The notes: generated from the sequence alone by a model not told the origin. Positions 27,301 through 34,490 are shown, numbered from the stretch's first letter. The stretch is DNA of 64,000 nucleotides from an uncultured Ectothiorhodospiraceae bacterium (GCA_947259575.1 CAMYMU010000037.1:64001-128000), one strand, 5' to 3'. Numbers and translations: made by a program.

Positions 27301-29220
27301 AACTCAGTGTTCCAATACGACAGCTTTGGGCGCCTTTTGTATCTCTGGTACCCAGATGGTGAGCAACTTACTTACGCTTATGATGCGGGTGGTAGGGTTA
27401 AGTCAGTATCTGGGGCACGTGAAGGTCAAACAACCACTTATGTTCGTGATCACAGGTATGATGTGTATGGCAAAACCCTGGCCACAACTTTTGGTAATGA
27501 TGTTATTGAACAAAATAGCTATGAACCAGGTACACAACGACTTGATACTCGCACCATATATCGAGATAGTACACTTATATCCAGTCTTGATATTTCCTAC
27601 GACCAGGCAAGTAACATCACGACTTCTTTAATACAACGCAATGAAGTACATGAAATATCGCAGCTTGAACGTTTCCTCACCTATGATGGCCTGCACAGGC
27701 TCGATACATTCGGTATTACCGGTCGATTAACTGACAGTGGTACTGCCCTGACAGTTAACGGTGAGTATGACTATGATGACGCGGGTAACATCACACGCCA
27801 AATTATCAGCTCCACAGGAAGTGCATCAGGTTTAGCGCGAGACTGGAATTACGCTTATAGCACACCCGCGAGACCAAACTTGCCAGATACTATAGGATCT
27901 AGCGCCTTTAACTATGACGCCAGAGGCTCGATCGACAGAATAATACAGGGATCAGATACGACCAACTTTATTTGGAACGACAAAGGCCAGTTGGCTAATG
28001 TTCAACTTCCCTCTGGTGGTATGAGCACATATCGTTACGATCCAGGTGGTGCTCGAGTGACACGAGCCACGACAGAAACTGACACTGTTGGGGCGGTCAC
28101 GGAACTACGCCATTACCCCGGTCCATATTACACAGCTGGTATAAAGCGAACTGTCCCATCCGGTTGCAGCACAAGCGACTGTGTGACTGTCGTACCTACA
28201 CGCTCAAAACAAATTCGACTCGATGGTAAAACTGTGGCCAGCATTGTGGGATTTGTTGATCCAGCATTTAATGGTGAAGAAAGGATGATATCCTATTTGA
28301 CTACATCACAAAACTATCTACACGCTGACCAGGTTCGATCAACATCAGTTGTCACAGGAAGTGAAGGTCTCGTTAATCGCACATTTGAGTTTCTACCCTA
28401 CGGAGAAATTCTTGATGCTGCAAGCACGCCAGAGTCTGGTGATATACCCATATTTAAATCGTTTAACGGTATGGAATATGAACCTGGAGCAGGGCTCTAC
28501 TACTTTGGAGCGAGATACTATTTACCGACAGTTGGTCGCTGGATAAGTGCGGACCCACTGGCAATAAATGATAATGTCAGATCAAACTTGTCTAGCGAAA
28601 GTATCGAAGACGTGTATTCTGAGTTGCAAAACTTGTACCGCTACGCGAGGAACAACCCAGTATCTATGTTTGACAGTGGCGGGCTGTGGACGATTGCCAT
28701 TGGGAAAAAATATTCTTATGGATTGGTTAGCATCATTTACCAGAAGGCGGATTACTTGGTTATCGATTCACAAGGTAACATTGGAATATTAAGATCCGAT
28801 ACGATAGAACCGGGAGCCGGCACTGACATTCTTTCTCAATTGTATAACATAGGTGCGACAGAAGGATTTATTTTTAGGATTCTACCAAAGCAAAAATCTA
28901 TACATGATTTGCCCACACGAGTCCTTGAAGGTAGGAAATGGTCAGAAGAAACATACATACCAAGACTGGCAGGGCTTCCAGTTTATGATAGTACGATTTA
29001 CGCAGGTGGAGTACCGATAGGACACGAGATTACTATACCGTTTGGATCTTTACCATTAGAGCATGGTGTTAATTTCTCCATTCATAAAGAAGAAGGATTG
29101 ATCAGTAAAACAGACATTCAGGCCAGTAAAACAAAAATTAAGGAATTTGTTCGTAAAGTTAAAGATAAGATTAAAGAGATTAAAGATGAGATTGAAGGAC
29201 CTGACGACCCACTCCCCTGA
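18358..29220 (+). CDS. Giant SpvB/TcdB-Rhs family lipoprotein (3,620 residues)
   Basis: The N-terminus has a hydrophobic signal ending LQSGC38, a probable lipoprotein site though Gln at -3 is unusual. Then, by residue: a ZU5-like segment (about 74-110); an SpvB N-terminal domain (about 220-480, with FPIRLPAGRGAYTPDLTLSY and GVGWDLP); FG-GAP/VCBS-type repeats (DLNSDGIADR near 640, DADGDGRLD near 732, and more at about 1873-2215); two copies of a C...W...CYVG domain (about 1165-1225 and 1250-1311); thrombospondin type-3 calcium repeats (about 1695-1760); a TcdB middle-like part (about 2237); YD/Rhs repeats (about 2430-3310); and the Rhs core (FGARYYLPTVGRWISADPL, 3384-3402). The last ~176 residues form a variable tip I cannot assign, ending in a Lys/Glu helix. 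Relatives are Tc-toxin BC-like cages and polymorphic toxins. No immunity gene follows on the same strand. Confidence 0.9.
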   Translation: MSGMALESSDNTHSMSKSTFSTTIFAFLAFILTLQSGCSLVQSTKESKLPLGLSIDRPKLPHYRPIERAVAELGPAGGTLQLGHAELRVPSGALKRTLNIEIQRLANDSLPPLPPGLINVTENEGGYRLLPKDIQFSSDVNVILPVKQGGNENYWSALGIRAYYWDSKNFRWKPLQAGNLSKSAPTNSEDSKKKSATRIQLESPTKHFTVMINAIVKAPDHAGPANFNENSISSLGAGDPTSNIDLIQPPTPNNQGTAKISFPIRLPAGRGAYTPDLTLSYSSDGSNGPLGVGWDLPASKIMIDHTNGVPFYDTTDQYVLDGVRLIPVQTSENSACLRQRSGETSPTIIKQYALRIHRNQRILACQGQHGRYWEVIAPDGARYYYGVTVKSRLRSPDSSRSKTGAWLLEEVEDPNGNITTFSYKEDTTILPGGQKGTQLYLEKIDYTSHRSQPISPAYRAMLNWNCAPSAREDKIISARLGFTTTTRCRLNSIAILTRKTEATTQPPTDTACYGIQDWSNYESVRCYKLQYKQSTFDSKTLLTAVSVIGTDGSDFYEHRFTYTLPEYTDTDRDTQFDDVREWQLTEPVMVPLGRPRWHLDMTSEENDKTDINAGVSIGACNLGGSIGLGEENPNPKLRFIDLNSDGIADRVWVTKHGQVRVALGRIEEGGWYHGPGGAEKRVNVTKIKEIEDQEAVAVGAGINAECTLIPGITLSAGVTVSLREAIADSLLYDADGDGRLDLLSRGIFFRGLPHTCRDGSRPIRGVDQCPDGLPVCSNPEALCFADPKDLQDFQPTLGAPPLIGLTDTTPSYSDESSPTLLSTKNKHLVKQTGLKKQVADKPFEKQPIPQQNIPNGFVKAAYEAPGTTRSVGESIPSSITVGDTSTVLRPEDNWGPYTSARRRLSKEGTVAASFDAIRPVIRWDAQHDGTIRGRATFRLKNGGTSDGVKVSVLKVTDPHRSDGTEQLAGFVLNKENPQHEWIQDIAVKFRWSLMFVFDPLEETPVTSTGILLDEVESDLEIVYKKVCPLGDLCRAIKPEDLSHRGPTNQLAYVYRFPEDFRISELPREAYWRLLPPLGPPVQLADGNTATNDVVVRIRKQKETETPVRVRVRCESMGSQHADDGHVCSLGTILDETVFEANEISKKTLTVTLPEPFIPAQPDITASSNCRSYDPAELRVIRNATGAWVLDDGTRSLASLWTRSEVDWLRSVAEHFTNTCYVGPPPRTRNEVHGFLFDRTTNPDAHRSWSDIRASADCVSYSPFALRVDSTTDGLWLLRSGFTRLMVVSEQEEAEIAKSVARGFSQLCYVGRGNELSGSAYPKRHRDYVFEYFDAPIAGIADHTRIMVEIDGENGVEVPPSAVVAESKLRIASLHDVRQELLHGRPPLVYKGDSIKEFAPENIITPQRTLYRVHPARQLNSFRVDSVGKRLVILATLVRQRHPLHLMISGDHIEGAAWEETVRPQDALPGTEAVTRRFELVINTPGLYYLRGYTEASFKLDSTVRLKAFFETCDDATNLLNCQQEAVPANLLHADLGYRFAVPDPTIDNPRIDTLRFVNVAGEVAHSFEPFAGGHHGFFYGLFKSGEALTCIDPYPCATKKKPHPLDAHFKRIKTSSTVLLPSKKNFSAIKSYKFIRTADRSKTQKKTHSELIQKSHEKQGNTKYASVIEETTDYKLGQCFIIAKRGPGKWKTETTDSDGDGICDPEDKCPTIPDDFSEIPHDGCPGDCKRDTDNDGVPDCYDVCPYQPGDESASPAASGCAGNPTAPTEPRLVAPNPRSKDSEDDPAPTDQTGCYVGGDSSTYTCGDGSTHPSHRNETGGAGHDIFITPGERMRRSWTFGVSAYLGIAARYYATAGLNLSFSPSHQYTDHDVMDWNGDGIVDFVSPNLIGLGARNRGVELHSNCYVPGSRGGCTIYPNVHESGSVSAGFGISFGAGSGPLVIYTTPEGEVKDQHQVPPDASSGIINLNFTAGSNLHLNRAGAISRRFDINGDGLPDQVLADDETQNLKVQLNLGNTFSPEIIYAVSSGLPETSDNIFGNMAGVLGLEPISSAKSFSNSYTYGGGGGLDIGIVGGSGSYYEHKGSTLTQTTREFVDINGDGLADIVIKQPNNAYMHVAFNMGDHFANPKIFKAPSWVIPINSALFIDGLIEDEQREFNGSDALYASGSRTNGWTGSGSVTIMFVEVGGSYAHTRGKSTTSQALRDVDSDGIPDRVLRTGEESNGSIQVSRGLFGRANLLKRIEGPLGSAIELEYARSKPTEESPKSRWNLSKVTVGQNDDRYPDYPEEARSPDMVTTFTYENAYYDRYEKDFFGYQKVTTTRQHDGRITEREYENRDFWLKGTLLKEQIKDSSGRKYTETISEYKSEPWLGLNSANHDACLGQLILPQRYLASTHRLRDEQRTPCDVRAPRIQTTTVNQFEGGDTPLAFEQSIEEYDDFGNALRISETHGGANHPRLVASVDYDDRTALLRQHIVNHATSIVVYDDSSSGAVLRHREAGYDDRGNLAHHEVWTDVAGTATKKATLDLVPDVYGFITTVTDANAYQITFTPDTLTHSLPVTTSDNFELSSTTSYDYRFQQVKDTTDVNDNTVERRYDSFGRLESVRGPYERDANIDSIHIDYGIITGAAPVRALTTNNTVGTGTGSLYTSIKVARFTDWFGRDIQNQTNAEVDGEVGRTISGRIEYDGVGRIIRNGEPLFVANEPGFGTTTRFRFKSIVWDEGENSCTPAGPLFCTNTSYDVLNRVLQIVTPRLPSSDDPTDRGGIATTSQYSIAPHPKDAIRLVRQTQNTDPLGKVKRMYYDTADRLVAVGEVLDALNRITTYEYSAVGNLLSITDARSNQRTFEYDLAGQHTAIITPDTGRTEKAYDAMGNLLAQTDQELCSASVPLLSATTCSNRIIRWIYDKNRLKRIDYPDSADVTYVYGDETDTLNRCAGLNNTRARICWIQDEAGTEKRSFGALGEMVEQTRTLPLFEDTGGTATYNSVFQYDSFGRLLYLWYPDGEQLTYAYDAGGRVKSVSGAREGQTTTYVRDHRYDVYGKTLATTFGNDVIEQNSYEPGTQRLDTRTIYRDSTLISSLDISYDQASNITTSLIQRNEVHEISQLERFLTYDGLHRLDTFGITGRLTDSGTALTVNGEYDYDDAGNITRQIISSTGSASGLARDWNYAYSTPARPNLPDTIGSSAFNYDARGSIDRIIQGSDTTNFIWNDKGQLANVQLPSGGMSTYRYDPGGARVTRATTETDTVGAVTELRHYPGPYYTAGIKRTVPSGCSTSDCVTVVPTRSKQIRLDGKTVASIVGFVDPAFNGEERMISYLTTSQNYLHADQVRSTSVVTGSEGLVNRTFEFLPYGEILDAASTPESGDIPIFKSFNGMEYEPGAGLYYFGARYYLPTVGRWISADPLAINDNVRSNLSSESIEDVYSELQNLYRYARNNPVSMFDSGGLWTIAIGKKYSYGLVSIIYQKADYLVIDSQGNIGILRSDTIEPGAGTDILSQLYNIGATEGFIFRILPKQKSIHDLPTRVLEGRKWSEETYIPRLAGLPVYDSTIYAGGVPIGHEITIPFGSLPLEHGVNFSIHKEEGLISKTDIQASKTKIKEFVRKVKDKIKEIKDEIEGPDDPLP

Positions 29221-29544
29221 GAGCAATCCTCCCGACGTAGTTGGCTCGCATTGGGATTACACACTGTTGACTTGAATGTTACTTTACTACAACGCACTAG
29301 TTCCCGAGATGAAGAGATTCCCTTCTATTAAAATCAAGTAGGCGCACGTCGCTCTTCTATGTTTGTAGTTTATATTATGAATGACCACTACATTTGAGTC
29401 ATGAACGAATCAGATAAAGTCATAGCGCTGAACCCATAGAACCTGGCACCACTCAACAGATCAGTGACATCAACCCAGGACATTGATGCCTCTGGTACTT
29501 TGTTCTGTGCACGTAGATAGAAATCCCGCCCCGGAATAGCTCTA

Positions 29545-29788
29545 TCACTCTATCAATACGTACTATGTTTGAACAGTAAACATGTCCTGTCCGCCGTTCG
29601 AGAAGATTGAGATAAACTTTGCGGGTTGGTGGGGCAGCTATGAGAATGCCAAACCACAAGTAGTCTATCCCAAGCAATTCGGTCGGAACCAATTCGCAGA
29701 AGCCATAGAATAAGTGGCCAATATCGGCATCGTAGATATCAATCCAACTCCGCTATAGGTTCAGATTCTCTTTGTAGGCTGGCAAATC
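29545..29788 (-). pseudogene. Decayed copy 1 of the 30.2-kb secreted protein
   Basis: Minus-strand translation gives DLPAY..., an in-frame TAG, then RSWIDIYD, FGFC-like and APPTRKVYLNLLERRTGHVYC, SNIVRI. It aligns with the C-terminal half of the intact gene at 30187. The N-terminal half is missing and the native stop after VRI is lost. Confidence 0.7.
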
Positions 29789-29812
29789 CAAATCCACCTA
29801 TTTGCGGTTTCG

Positions 29813-30111
29813 TTACTCCGTCTCAATACGCACGACATTCGAAGAATAAACATGTCCTATTCCCCGGTCGCTCACGTTAAGATGAACTCTATGGGGTGGC
29901 TGCATTCCAGCTTGAATGTGAATCCATATTCCAGTTTCCAGAAATTCGGCTGATGGTGCATCACAAAAACCAGGGCTGAGTAGAGTTCCGGTTTCACTAT
30001 CATAGATATCAATCTAAATTCTAGATGTATTGGGATTGTCATCGCAGGTGCACATGTCAGAGGGACACCGATTATGTGATGCGGCAATCTAAGCTGATTT
30101 GAGATTTTCAG
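29813..30111 (-). pseudogene. Decayed copy 2 of the 30.2-kb secreted protein
   Basis: Minus-strand translation starts LKISNQLRLPHHI, shifts frame near 30045-30070, continues CDDNPNTSR, meets TAG at 30014-30016 (Trp in the intact copy), then runs to QPPHRVHLNVSDRGIG and VVRIETE plus a stop at 29813. It ends exactly as the intact copy does (VVRIQTE). Confidence 0.72.
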
Positions 30112-30186
30112 TTTGTTGCGTGCGTATGTAATTCAATTTATGTTCGTTTCGGATTAGGTTATTTTGTGTGCCTCGAAAAGATATAA

Positions 30187-30735
30187 CTATTCAGTCTGGA
30201 TGCGCACTACATTTGAACAATAGAGATGCCCCGTTCGCCTATCATTTACGTTTATTTTAACTTGACGAGGCGGTTGAGTTCCAACAGGCACACTAAACCA
30301 CACACCATCTAGCTCTTGGGTTGAGTGTAAATCACAGAAAAGTTTGAGAATGTTACCGGTGGCATGATCAAGTACATAAGTCCAACTGCGAGATGCATTA
30401 GGATTATCGCCGCACGCAGGCAAGTCAGGTGCTGCCTCAAAGATGTGAGCTGGTAAACTACGCCAATTAATGGCTTTCAACGTGTAACGTCTGTAAGGAG
30501 AGCCTTCAGAATCTACATAGTCTTCAGTGCCGTCTATCTCCAAATTCAACTCAGGCCACGAACACGACTTTTTACAAATTCCTTTCGCTGCGCGTGGTTC
30601 ATCTACACAAACTTCTCCAAGCTGACAATCCGCACTATCGATACACGGTGTCGTTTCTGCAAATGCTAAAGTAGCCCAAAAACTAAAAAATCCCACACAT
30701 ATTATTTTCTTTGCAGGTAACAAAAGTCTATTCAT
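30187..30735 (-). CDS. Secreted Cys-containing protein of unknown function
   Basis: The 182-residue protein has a signal peptide (ends LAFAE) and an N-terminal Cys cluster (CIDSADCQLGEVCVDE...CKKSC) like small extracellular disulfide modules. The rest looks like a beta domain: NPNASRSWTYVLD, FCDLHSTQELDGVWF, then INVNDRRTGHLYCSNVVRI. It is convergent with the giant gene. Two degenerate copies lie between them, so this is a tandem family. It could be an accessory or periplasmic protective partner of the giant protein; that is speculation. An AGG-containing site precedes the ATG. Confidence 0.7.
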   Translation of the reverse strand: MNRLLLPAKKIICVGFFSFWATLAFAETTPCIDSADCQLGEVCVDEPRAAKGICKKSCSWPELNLEIDGTEDYVDSEGSPYRRYTLKAINWRSLPAHIFEAAPDLPACGDNPNASRSWTYVLDHATGNILKLFCDLHSTQELDGVWFSVPVGTQPPRQVKINVNDRRTGHLYCSNVVRIQTE

Positions 30736-31834
30736 CGTATCAACCTATCCTGACCTATAAAGAGCATAGGCTCCTTGTTAAAACCTCAACCTATTGTTTC
30801 AATATTATAGCAGGATGGGTCTATTATCACCTAGCAATGAAGAAAACCCTGAAACAAGTTGATCGTGCAAGGTTTCACGGCAGTATTCGTCAGTCTGAAT
30901 CGAACTTCTTGCCATGCCATAAAACGGACCCTTGGCGAGTCATCCCCGAACGATCTCACCGCCGTTAACAGTCCTTTGATGTAACTATTGTCTATGACCA
31001 CACTGCTGAATGGACCTTCGGTGTGAAAGCCGTAAATGGCTGCACAGGGACGAAACCTGGCTGTCGGGCACTCAAATTATGCTAGCACTTAGTGCATAAT
31101 TTATGCTGGCGTACACACTATGTACTTTGATTGAGACGTTTTACCCTAAAAATATATTTGAAACTACGCGAAACTAATTTGTCGTATGCACCGTACTAGT
31201 CAATAATATACATCTGTCTAATCGTAGACAGCACATTCTGAAGGGCACCGAAAAGATAGGCACCCGTGACCACTTCGGTAAAGTGGTACCCTTGCTGACT
31301 CTGCTCAGCACCCTATGCGCCAAAGACCTTTGCACCAGGCGCTGCGAGTCAACTGACTTGGGTCATCTTCAACATAGTCCAGTAACTCCCACTACTGGAC
31401 ATCTCCCATGACACTAACTGCAACATTTGATTTAATTCTGCGCCAGGGAATGGTGTAAGTATTTATATGACTGACCCAAAAATATGCAGCAGTGTTTGAA
31501 TCAAACTACCCGTCTCTGTTTTGATGAGCAACGCGAGTCCACAGAGACGGGTAGTATTTTATTGGCGCAATGCCTTACCACAACAGGTTTTCGTATGATT
31601 CAGTATTCATGCAAAAGCCAACAAAACTATCTATGCGACGGCTAGAGAAAGGACACCTGGTGCAGTCAGCATCTTACCCGCGATGTATGCAAAGTAAATC
31701 GTACAGGGATGCAATGTATAGATAGAAAATTGCCCACACAGTCGGTTGGAAACTGTCGTTTAGTCGAACGTAAGAGACTTTAAGCGCGACCGGCGCTAAT
31801 CCGGTTTATCACTTAACACAATCAGGGTAGCAAT
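30736..31834. other. Non-coding or decayed region
   Basis: About 1.1 kb without a supported gene. One frame reads FDVTIVYDHTAEWTFGVKA (from 30974, after a stop), which looks like a coding remnant. A hairpin lies at 31505-31555. The ribosome binding region of the recombinase gene is at its right end. Confidence 0.5.
31505..31560 (+). terminator. Terminator-like hairpin
   Basis: Perfect 15-bp inverted repeat (31505-31519 with 31541-31555), 21-nt loop, then ATTTTATT. It has no intact gene directly upstream, so it may belong to a lost gene or a small RNA. Confidence 0.5.
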
Positions 31835-32785
31835 ATGGGCAAAGTAGGTGGTCAACGTAATTTTGGGTATGGTAAGACGATGGCCTGGGCAGCTAAGAAT
31901 GCTTTACACGATCGATATGGTTGTGGGCGCTTTGCAACGCAAGCTACACATTTAGAACGTTGGAATCAATTTGTGGTTTTTATTAAAGCGTTGGGTATCA
32001 AAGATGCCCGTAATGTAACAGGCAAGCATATAAGTGAGTATGCTCACCAGCTTTCGACATTAGTTCAATGCAAAAGTATGAGTGTAGCTTATGCGCAAAA
32101 TCTTCTTTCAAGTGTAAATGTGGTTCTAGAATCGATGCGTGGTGATCAATTACTTAGAGTTTCTCCAGCAGAATTAGTTGGAGAAAGATCAAACGTTCGT
32201 CAAGTAGCACCAGTGAGTAAGAACAGAGAAAAAGTAAACGCTACAATCCATAGTTTGATAGAAAAAAATGAAAAACGTGTTGCTGCGATCGTTTTATTAG
32301 CAAGGGAACTGGGGTTACGATTCCGTGAGGCTTCATTGATTGATGCTAAGCAGGCTTTACATCAAGCACGAGAAAAAGGATATATAAACATTACAGAGGG
32401 CACGAAAGGCGGCAGGGGGCGTGAAATTGATCGATGGGTACCAATAACGCAGCAGGCAAAATTTGCGCTTGAAACAGCTGTACAGATAGAGAAAGAAGGC
32501 AGGAATATAATTCCACAAGGTATGTCATTCAGTCAGTGGAGAGACCATGCTTACTACGTATGGTCAAAGGTTACGGCAACAGATCAAATTACAGGGTTTC
32601 ATGACTTTCGCGCTGCATACGCATGTGAAAGGTATGAGCAAATTACAGGACACTCTGCACCGGTTATCAGTGGTGAACGTTTGGTTGATAAGAGAATTGA
32701 TAAAAGCACGCGCGAAATCATCTCAAATGAATTAGGTCATAGCAGGTTGGATGTAACAGCGGCATACCTGGGGAGTTCACGTTAA
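31835..32785 (+). CDS. Tyrosine recombinase (integrase-domain protein)
   Basis: The 316-residue protein has an N-terminal SAM-like DNA-binding part (LERWNQFVVFIKALG, ISEYAHQL) and a C-terminal catalytic part: Arg in ELGLRFREAS, HDFRAAYACERY for the H-x-x-R box and LGHSRLDVTAAYLG for the late His and Tyr. This resembles the Integrase_1 (PF12835/PF12834) group found in mobile elements. It is unlike the integrase at the tRNA end, so it may come from a different element or resolve or invert DNA. The following small ORF is in the same frame after a single stop. Confidence 0.82.
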   Translation: MGKVGGQRNFGYGKTMAWAAKNALHDRYGCGRFATQATHLERWNQFVVFIKALGIKDARNVTGKHISEYAHQLSTLVQCKSMSVAYAQNLLSSVNVVLESMRGDQLLRVSPAELVGERSNVRQVAPVSKNREKVNATIHSLIEKNEKRVAAIVLLARELGLRFREASLIDAKQALHQAREKGYINITEGTKGGRGREIDRWVPITQQAKFALETAVQIEKEGRNIIPQGMSFSQWRDHAYYVWSKVTATDQITGFHDFRAAYACERYEQITGHSAPVISGERLVDKRIDKSTREIISNELGHSRLDVTAAYLGSSR

Positions 32786-33163
32786 TTGGCTAATCCACCG
32801 AACCAGATTGTTGCAGGTAGACAGGCAAGATCACTTTTGGCGCAAACCTTACCAGGAAGCCGGCGGGGGAGTGTTCGTGCGCATATGCAACGGGCTGATC
32901 ACATTGCAAGGATTATATGGCAACGCTGGCATGTTGGGCCCAGGCAATGGAAGCTTAAGCACGTGAGATGGTATTTGACGACATGTCTGGAAAGCCATTC
33001 TTCTAGTACAGCTTATCGGCACTGGCTAACCGTACGGACACTGGTGTGTACATTGGGTCAATATGATAGTTGGATGCCACATCTACAGGGGAATTGGATA
33101 CGGCCAATTGGCGGTAAACAGCCTCTAAGCGCTGGTCGTCCACCCAAATTACCCATTATTTAA
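32786..33163 (+). CDS. Basic small protein following the recombinase
   Basis: Up to 125 residues if the TTG at 32786 is used, immediately after the recombinase TAA and in the same frame. It is rich in Arg/Trp/His (RADHIARIIWQRWHVGPRQW), as in DNA-binding N-terminal domains of recombinases. No catalytic motif is seen. It could be a separate partner made by coupled translation or stop readthrough, or the true start may be later (ATG near 32884). The family is not recognised. Confidence 0.5.
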   Translation: MANPPNQIVAGRQARSLLAQTLPGSRRGSVRAHMQRADHIARIIWQRWHVGPRQWKLKHVRWYLTTCLESHSSSTAYRHWLTVRTLVCTLGQYDSWMPHLQGNWIRPIGGKQPLSAGRPPKLPII

Positions 33164-33246
33164 TTGAGCTGATCTTACTGTATTTGGTTCTCCCTGAATA
33201 ATTATGTTAAATAACCAGTATGTCGACACATATTGGGGTATTACAC

Positions 33247-33573
33247 ATGAATCCAGAAAACCAGAAATATGCAAACCCATCCTTGGTGTTTGCCGTGCTG
33301 GGTCTTGTCATTTTATTGGCAATAACTCTCTGGTTGTTCAATGTCTGGAAGCAAAGTAAAAATCGGCATGTTGTTGTTTATACCCAAGAGGCGTGCGCAG
33401 CTCTTCAGCAAACCGATTTGCAATTAGACGTACAAGATGGCGGGTGCAGCATGAACGCGTATGCTGAAGCTGGTTTGTTCTCAGATAGCTATAGTCTTTG
33501 GTTTGATACTAAAGATGGCCGTAAGCAGATGAGTATTCCTAGTGAATGGATCGTTGCCAAATACGAACGCTAG
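33247..33573 (+). CDS. Single-pass membrane protein of unknown function
   Basis: About 108 residues from the ATG at 33247 (ATG at 33220 also possible). One membrane segment (LVFAVLGLVILLAITLWLF) precedes an extracytoplasmic domain with two Cys (EACAAL, DGGCSM). It is probably the first of three small genes in the same orientation. No family is recognised. Confidence 0.5.
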   Translation: MNPENQKYANPSLVFAVLGLVILLAITLWLFNVWKQSKNRHVVVYTQEACAALQQTDLQLDVQDGGCSMNAYAEAGLFSDSYSLWFDTKDGRKQMSIPSEWIVAKYER

Positions 33574-33580
33574 GTTATCA

Positions 33581-33847
33581 ATGAAAATCAGATTAAACAC
33601 ATTGAATATATTAGAATCGATTATAAAACTTTGTTTTAAATTAATAGTCGCGGTATTCGTCTTTGTGTTCGATATTATTGTAGCTTCACTGAATGAAACA
33701 GACGAAGAGAAAGATATTGCAGGGCAATACTTTCTAGGTCGACCAACTAACATAAGCAAAAATACACCATTTGGTGAATACAACCATAGGACAGGGTATT
33801 TTGATGATGGTAGCGATCCTGCCGGTTGGTATGATGCTGATCACTAA
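33581..33847 (+). CDS. Small membrane protein of unknown function
   Basis: About 88 residues from the ATG at 33581, 7 nt after the previous gene. One hydrophobic segment (LCFKLIVAVFVFVFDIIVA) is followed by a soluble tail rich in Asp/Gly/Tyr. No family is recognised; the spacing suggests it is cotranscribed with its neighbours. Confidence 0.45.
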   Translation: MKIRLNTLNILESIIKLCFKLIVAVFVFVFDIIVASLNETDEEKDIAGQYFLGRPTNISKNTPFGEYNHRTGYFDDGSDPAGWYDADH

Positions 33848-33878
33848 CTTGGATGGATTTAGACGATAAGGATTAATT

Positions 33879-34142
33879 ATGATGGATTATGATACAAAAC
33901 ATCTTTTCTTGACGGATAAAACTACAGGGCGCATACGCTTTACGAAGCTAGGCCTAGAAAAACTCGGTACTCGTTTTGCCAAAGCCGGAATAAACCCTAA
34001 ATCTATTCGGACACGTGAAGATTACCTTGAGGCTGTCGACGCCATGTTTCAATCGGAAATGGAAGAATCAGCTTCTAAGCTAAAAGGTAAAAGCAAAGAG
34101 CTGGATGAAGCTTTAAAAGGTTTACCAGGCTGGGAGGAATAA
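33879..34142 (+). CDS. Small soluble hypothetical protein
   Basis: The 87-residue protein (ATG at 33879 or 33882, AAGGA upstream) is charged and largely helical in its C-terminal half (EEASKLKGKSKELDEAL-like). It has no signal and no known motif. It is the last of three small genes before the origin-like region. Confidence 0.5.
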   Translation: MMDYDTKHLFLTDKTTGRIRFTKLGLEKLGTRFAKAGINPKSIRTREDYLEAVDAMFQSEMEESASKLKGKSKELDEALKGLPGWEE

Positions 34143-34490
34143 TTTTTTTATTCGCGGCGAATGAACTTTAATTAAGGACAAATATTAAAATCTCATTCAT
34201 AGTGAATGAATTACCCAACTAGAAGTGTTTTTAATTATAAATGGGTATGCAACCTCTCGATTGCATACCCATATTGCAACCTGTGGGCCCTGTGGGTAAC
34301 TGTTTCTATATATATTTAACAGTTATCCACAAGTCCACAGGCCTATATTCAGTTAGACATAGAAATGTCGTTTATTTTAAGTCTTTTCCGTATTTCAATC
34401 CGGAATTGACAGGCTACTCGCGAGTTGCCTAATTTTAATTTTCATTCGCGGCGAATGAAATAGTGCAGGTATAATCAAATCAAGATGCAC
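34143..34490. other. Origin-like region with DnaA boxes and palindromes
   Basis: This gene-free stretch holds a perfect DnaA box TTATCCACA (34323-34331) and an inverted 8/9 match (34291-34299). Both sit in a long inverted repeat around an AT-rich core (34290-34332, inner arms TAACTGTT/AACAGTTA). To the left is a perfect 12-bp palindrome (34241-34252 with 34261-34272). Three TTCATTC...GAATGAA elements lie at 34147-34165, 34193-34209 and 34441-34459. The adjacent minus-strand gene looks like a replication protein. Together this fits a plasmid- or phage-type origin. Confidence 0.55.

Larger units (their letters stand above)
29221..30186. other. Decay zone after the giant gene
   Basis: Besides the two pseudogene copies, the 232 nt after the giant stop show no gene. 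No terminator hairpin with a T run was evident. Confidence 0.55.
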
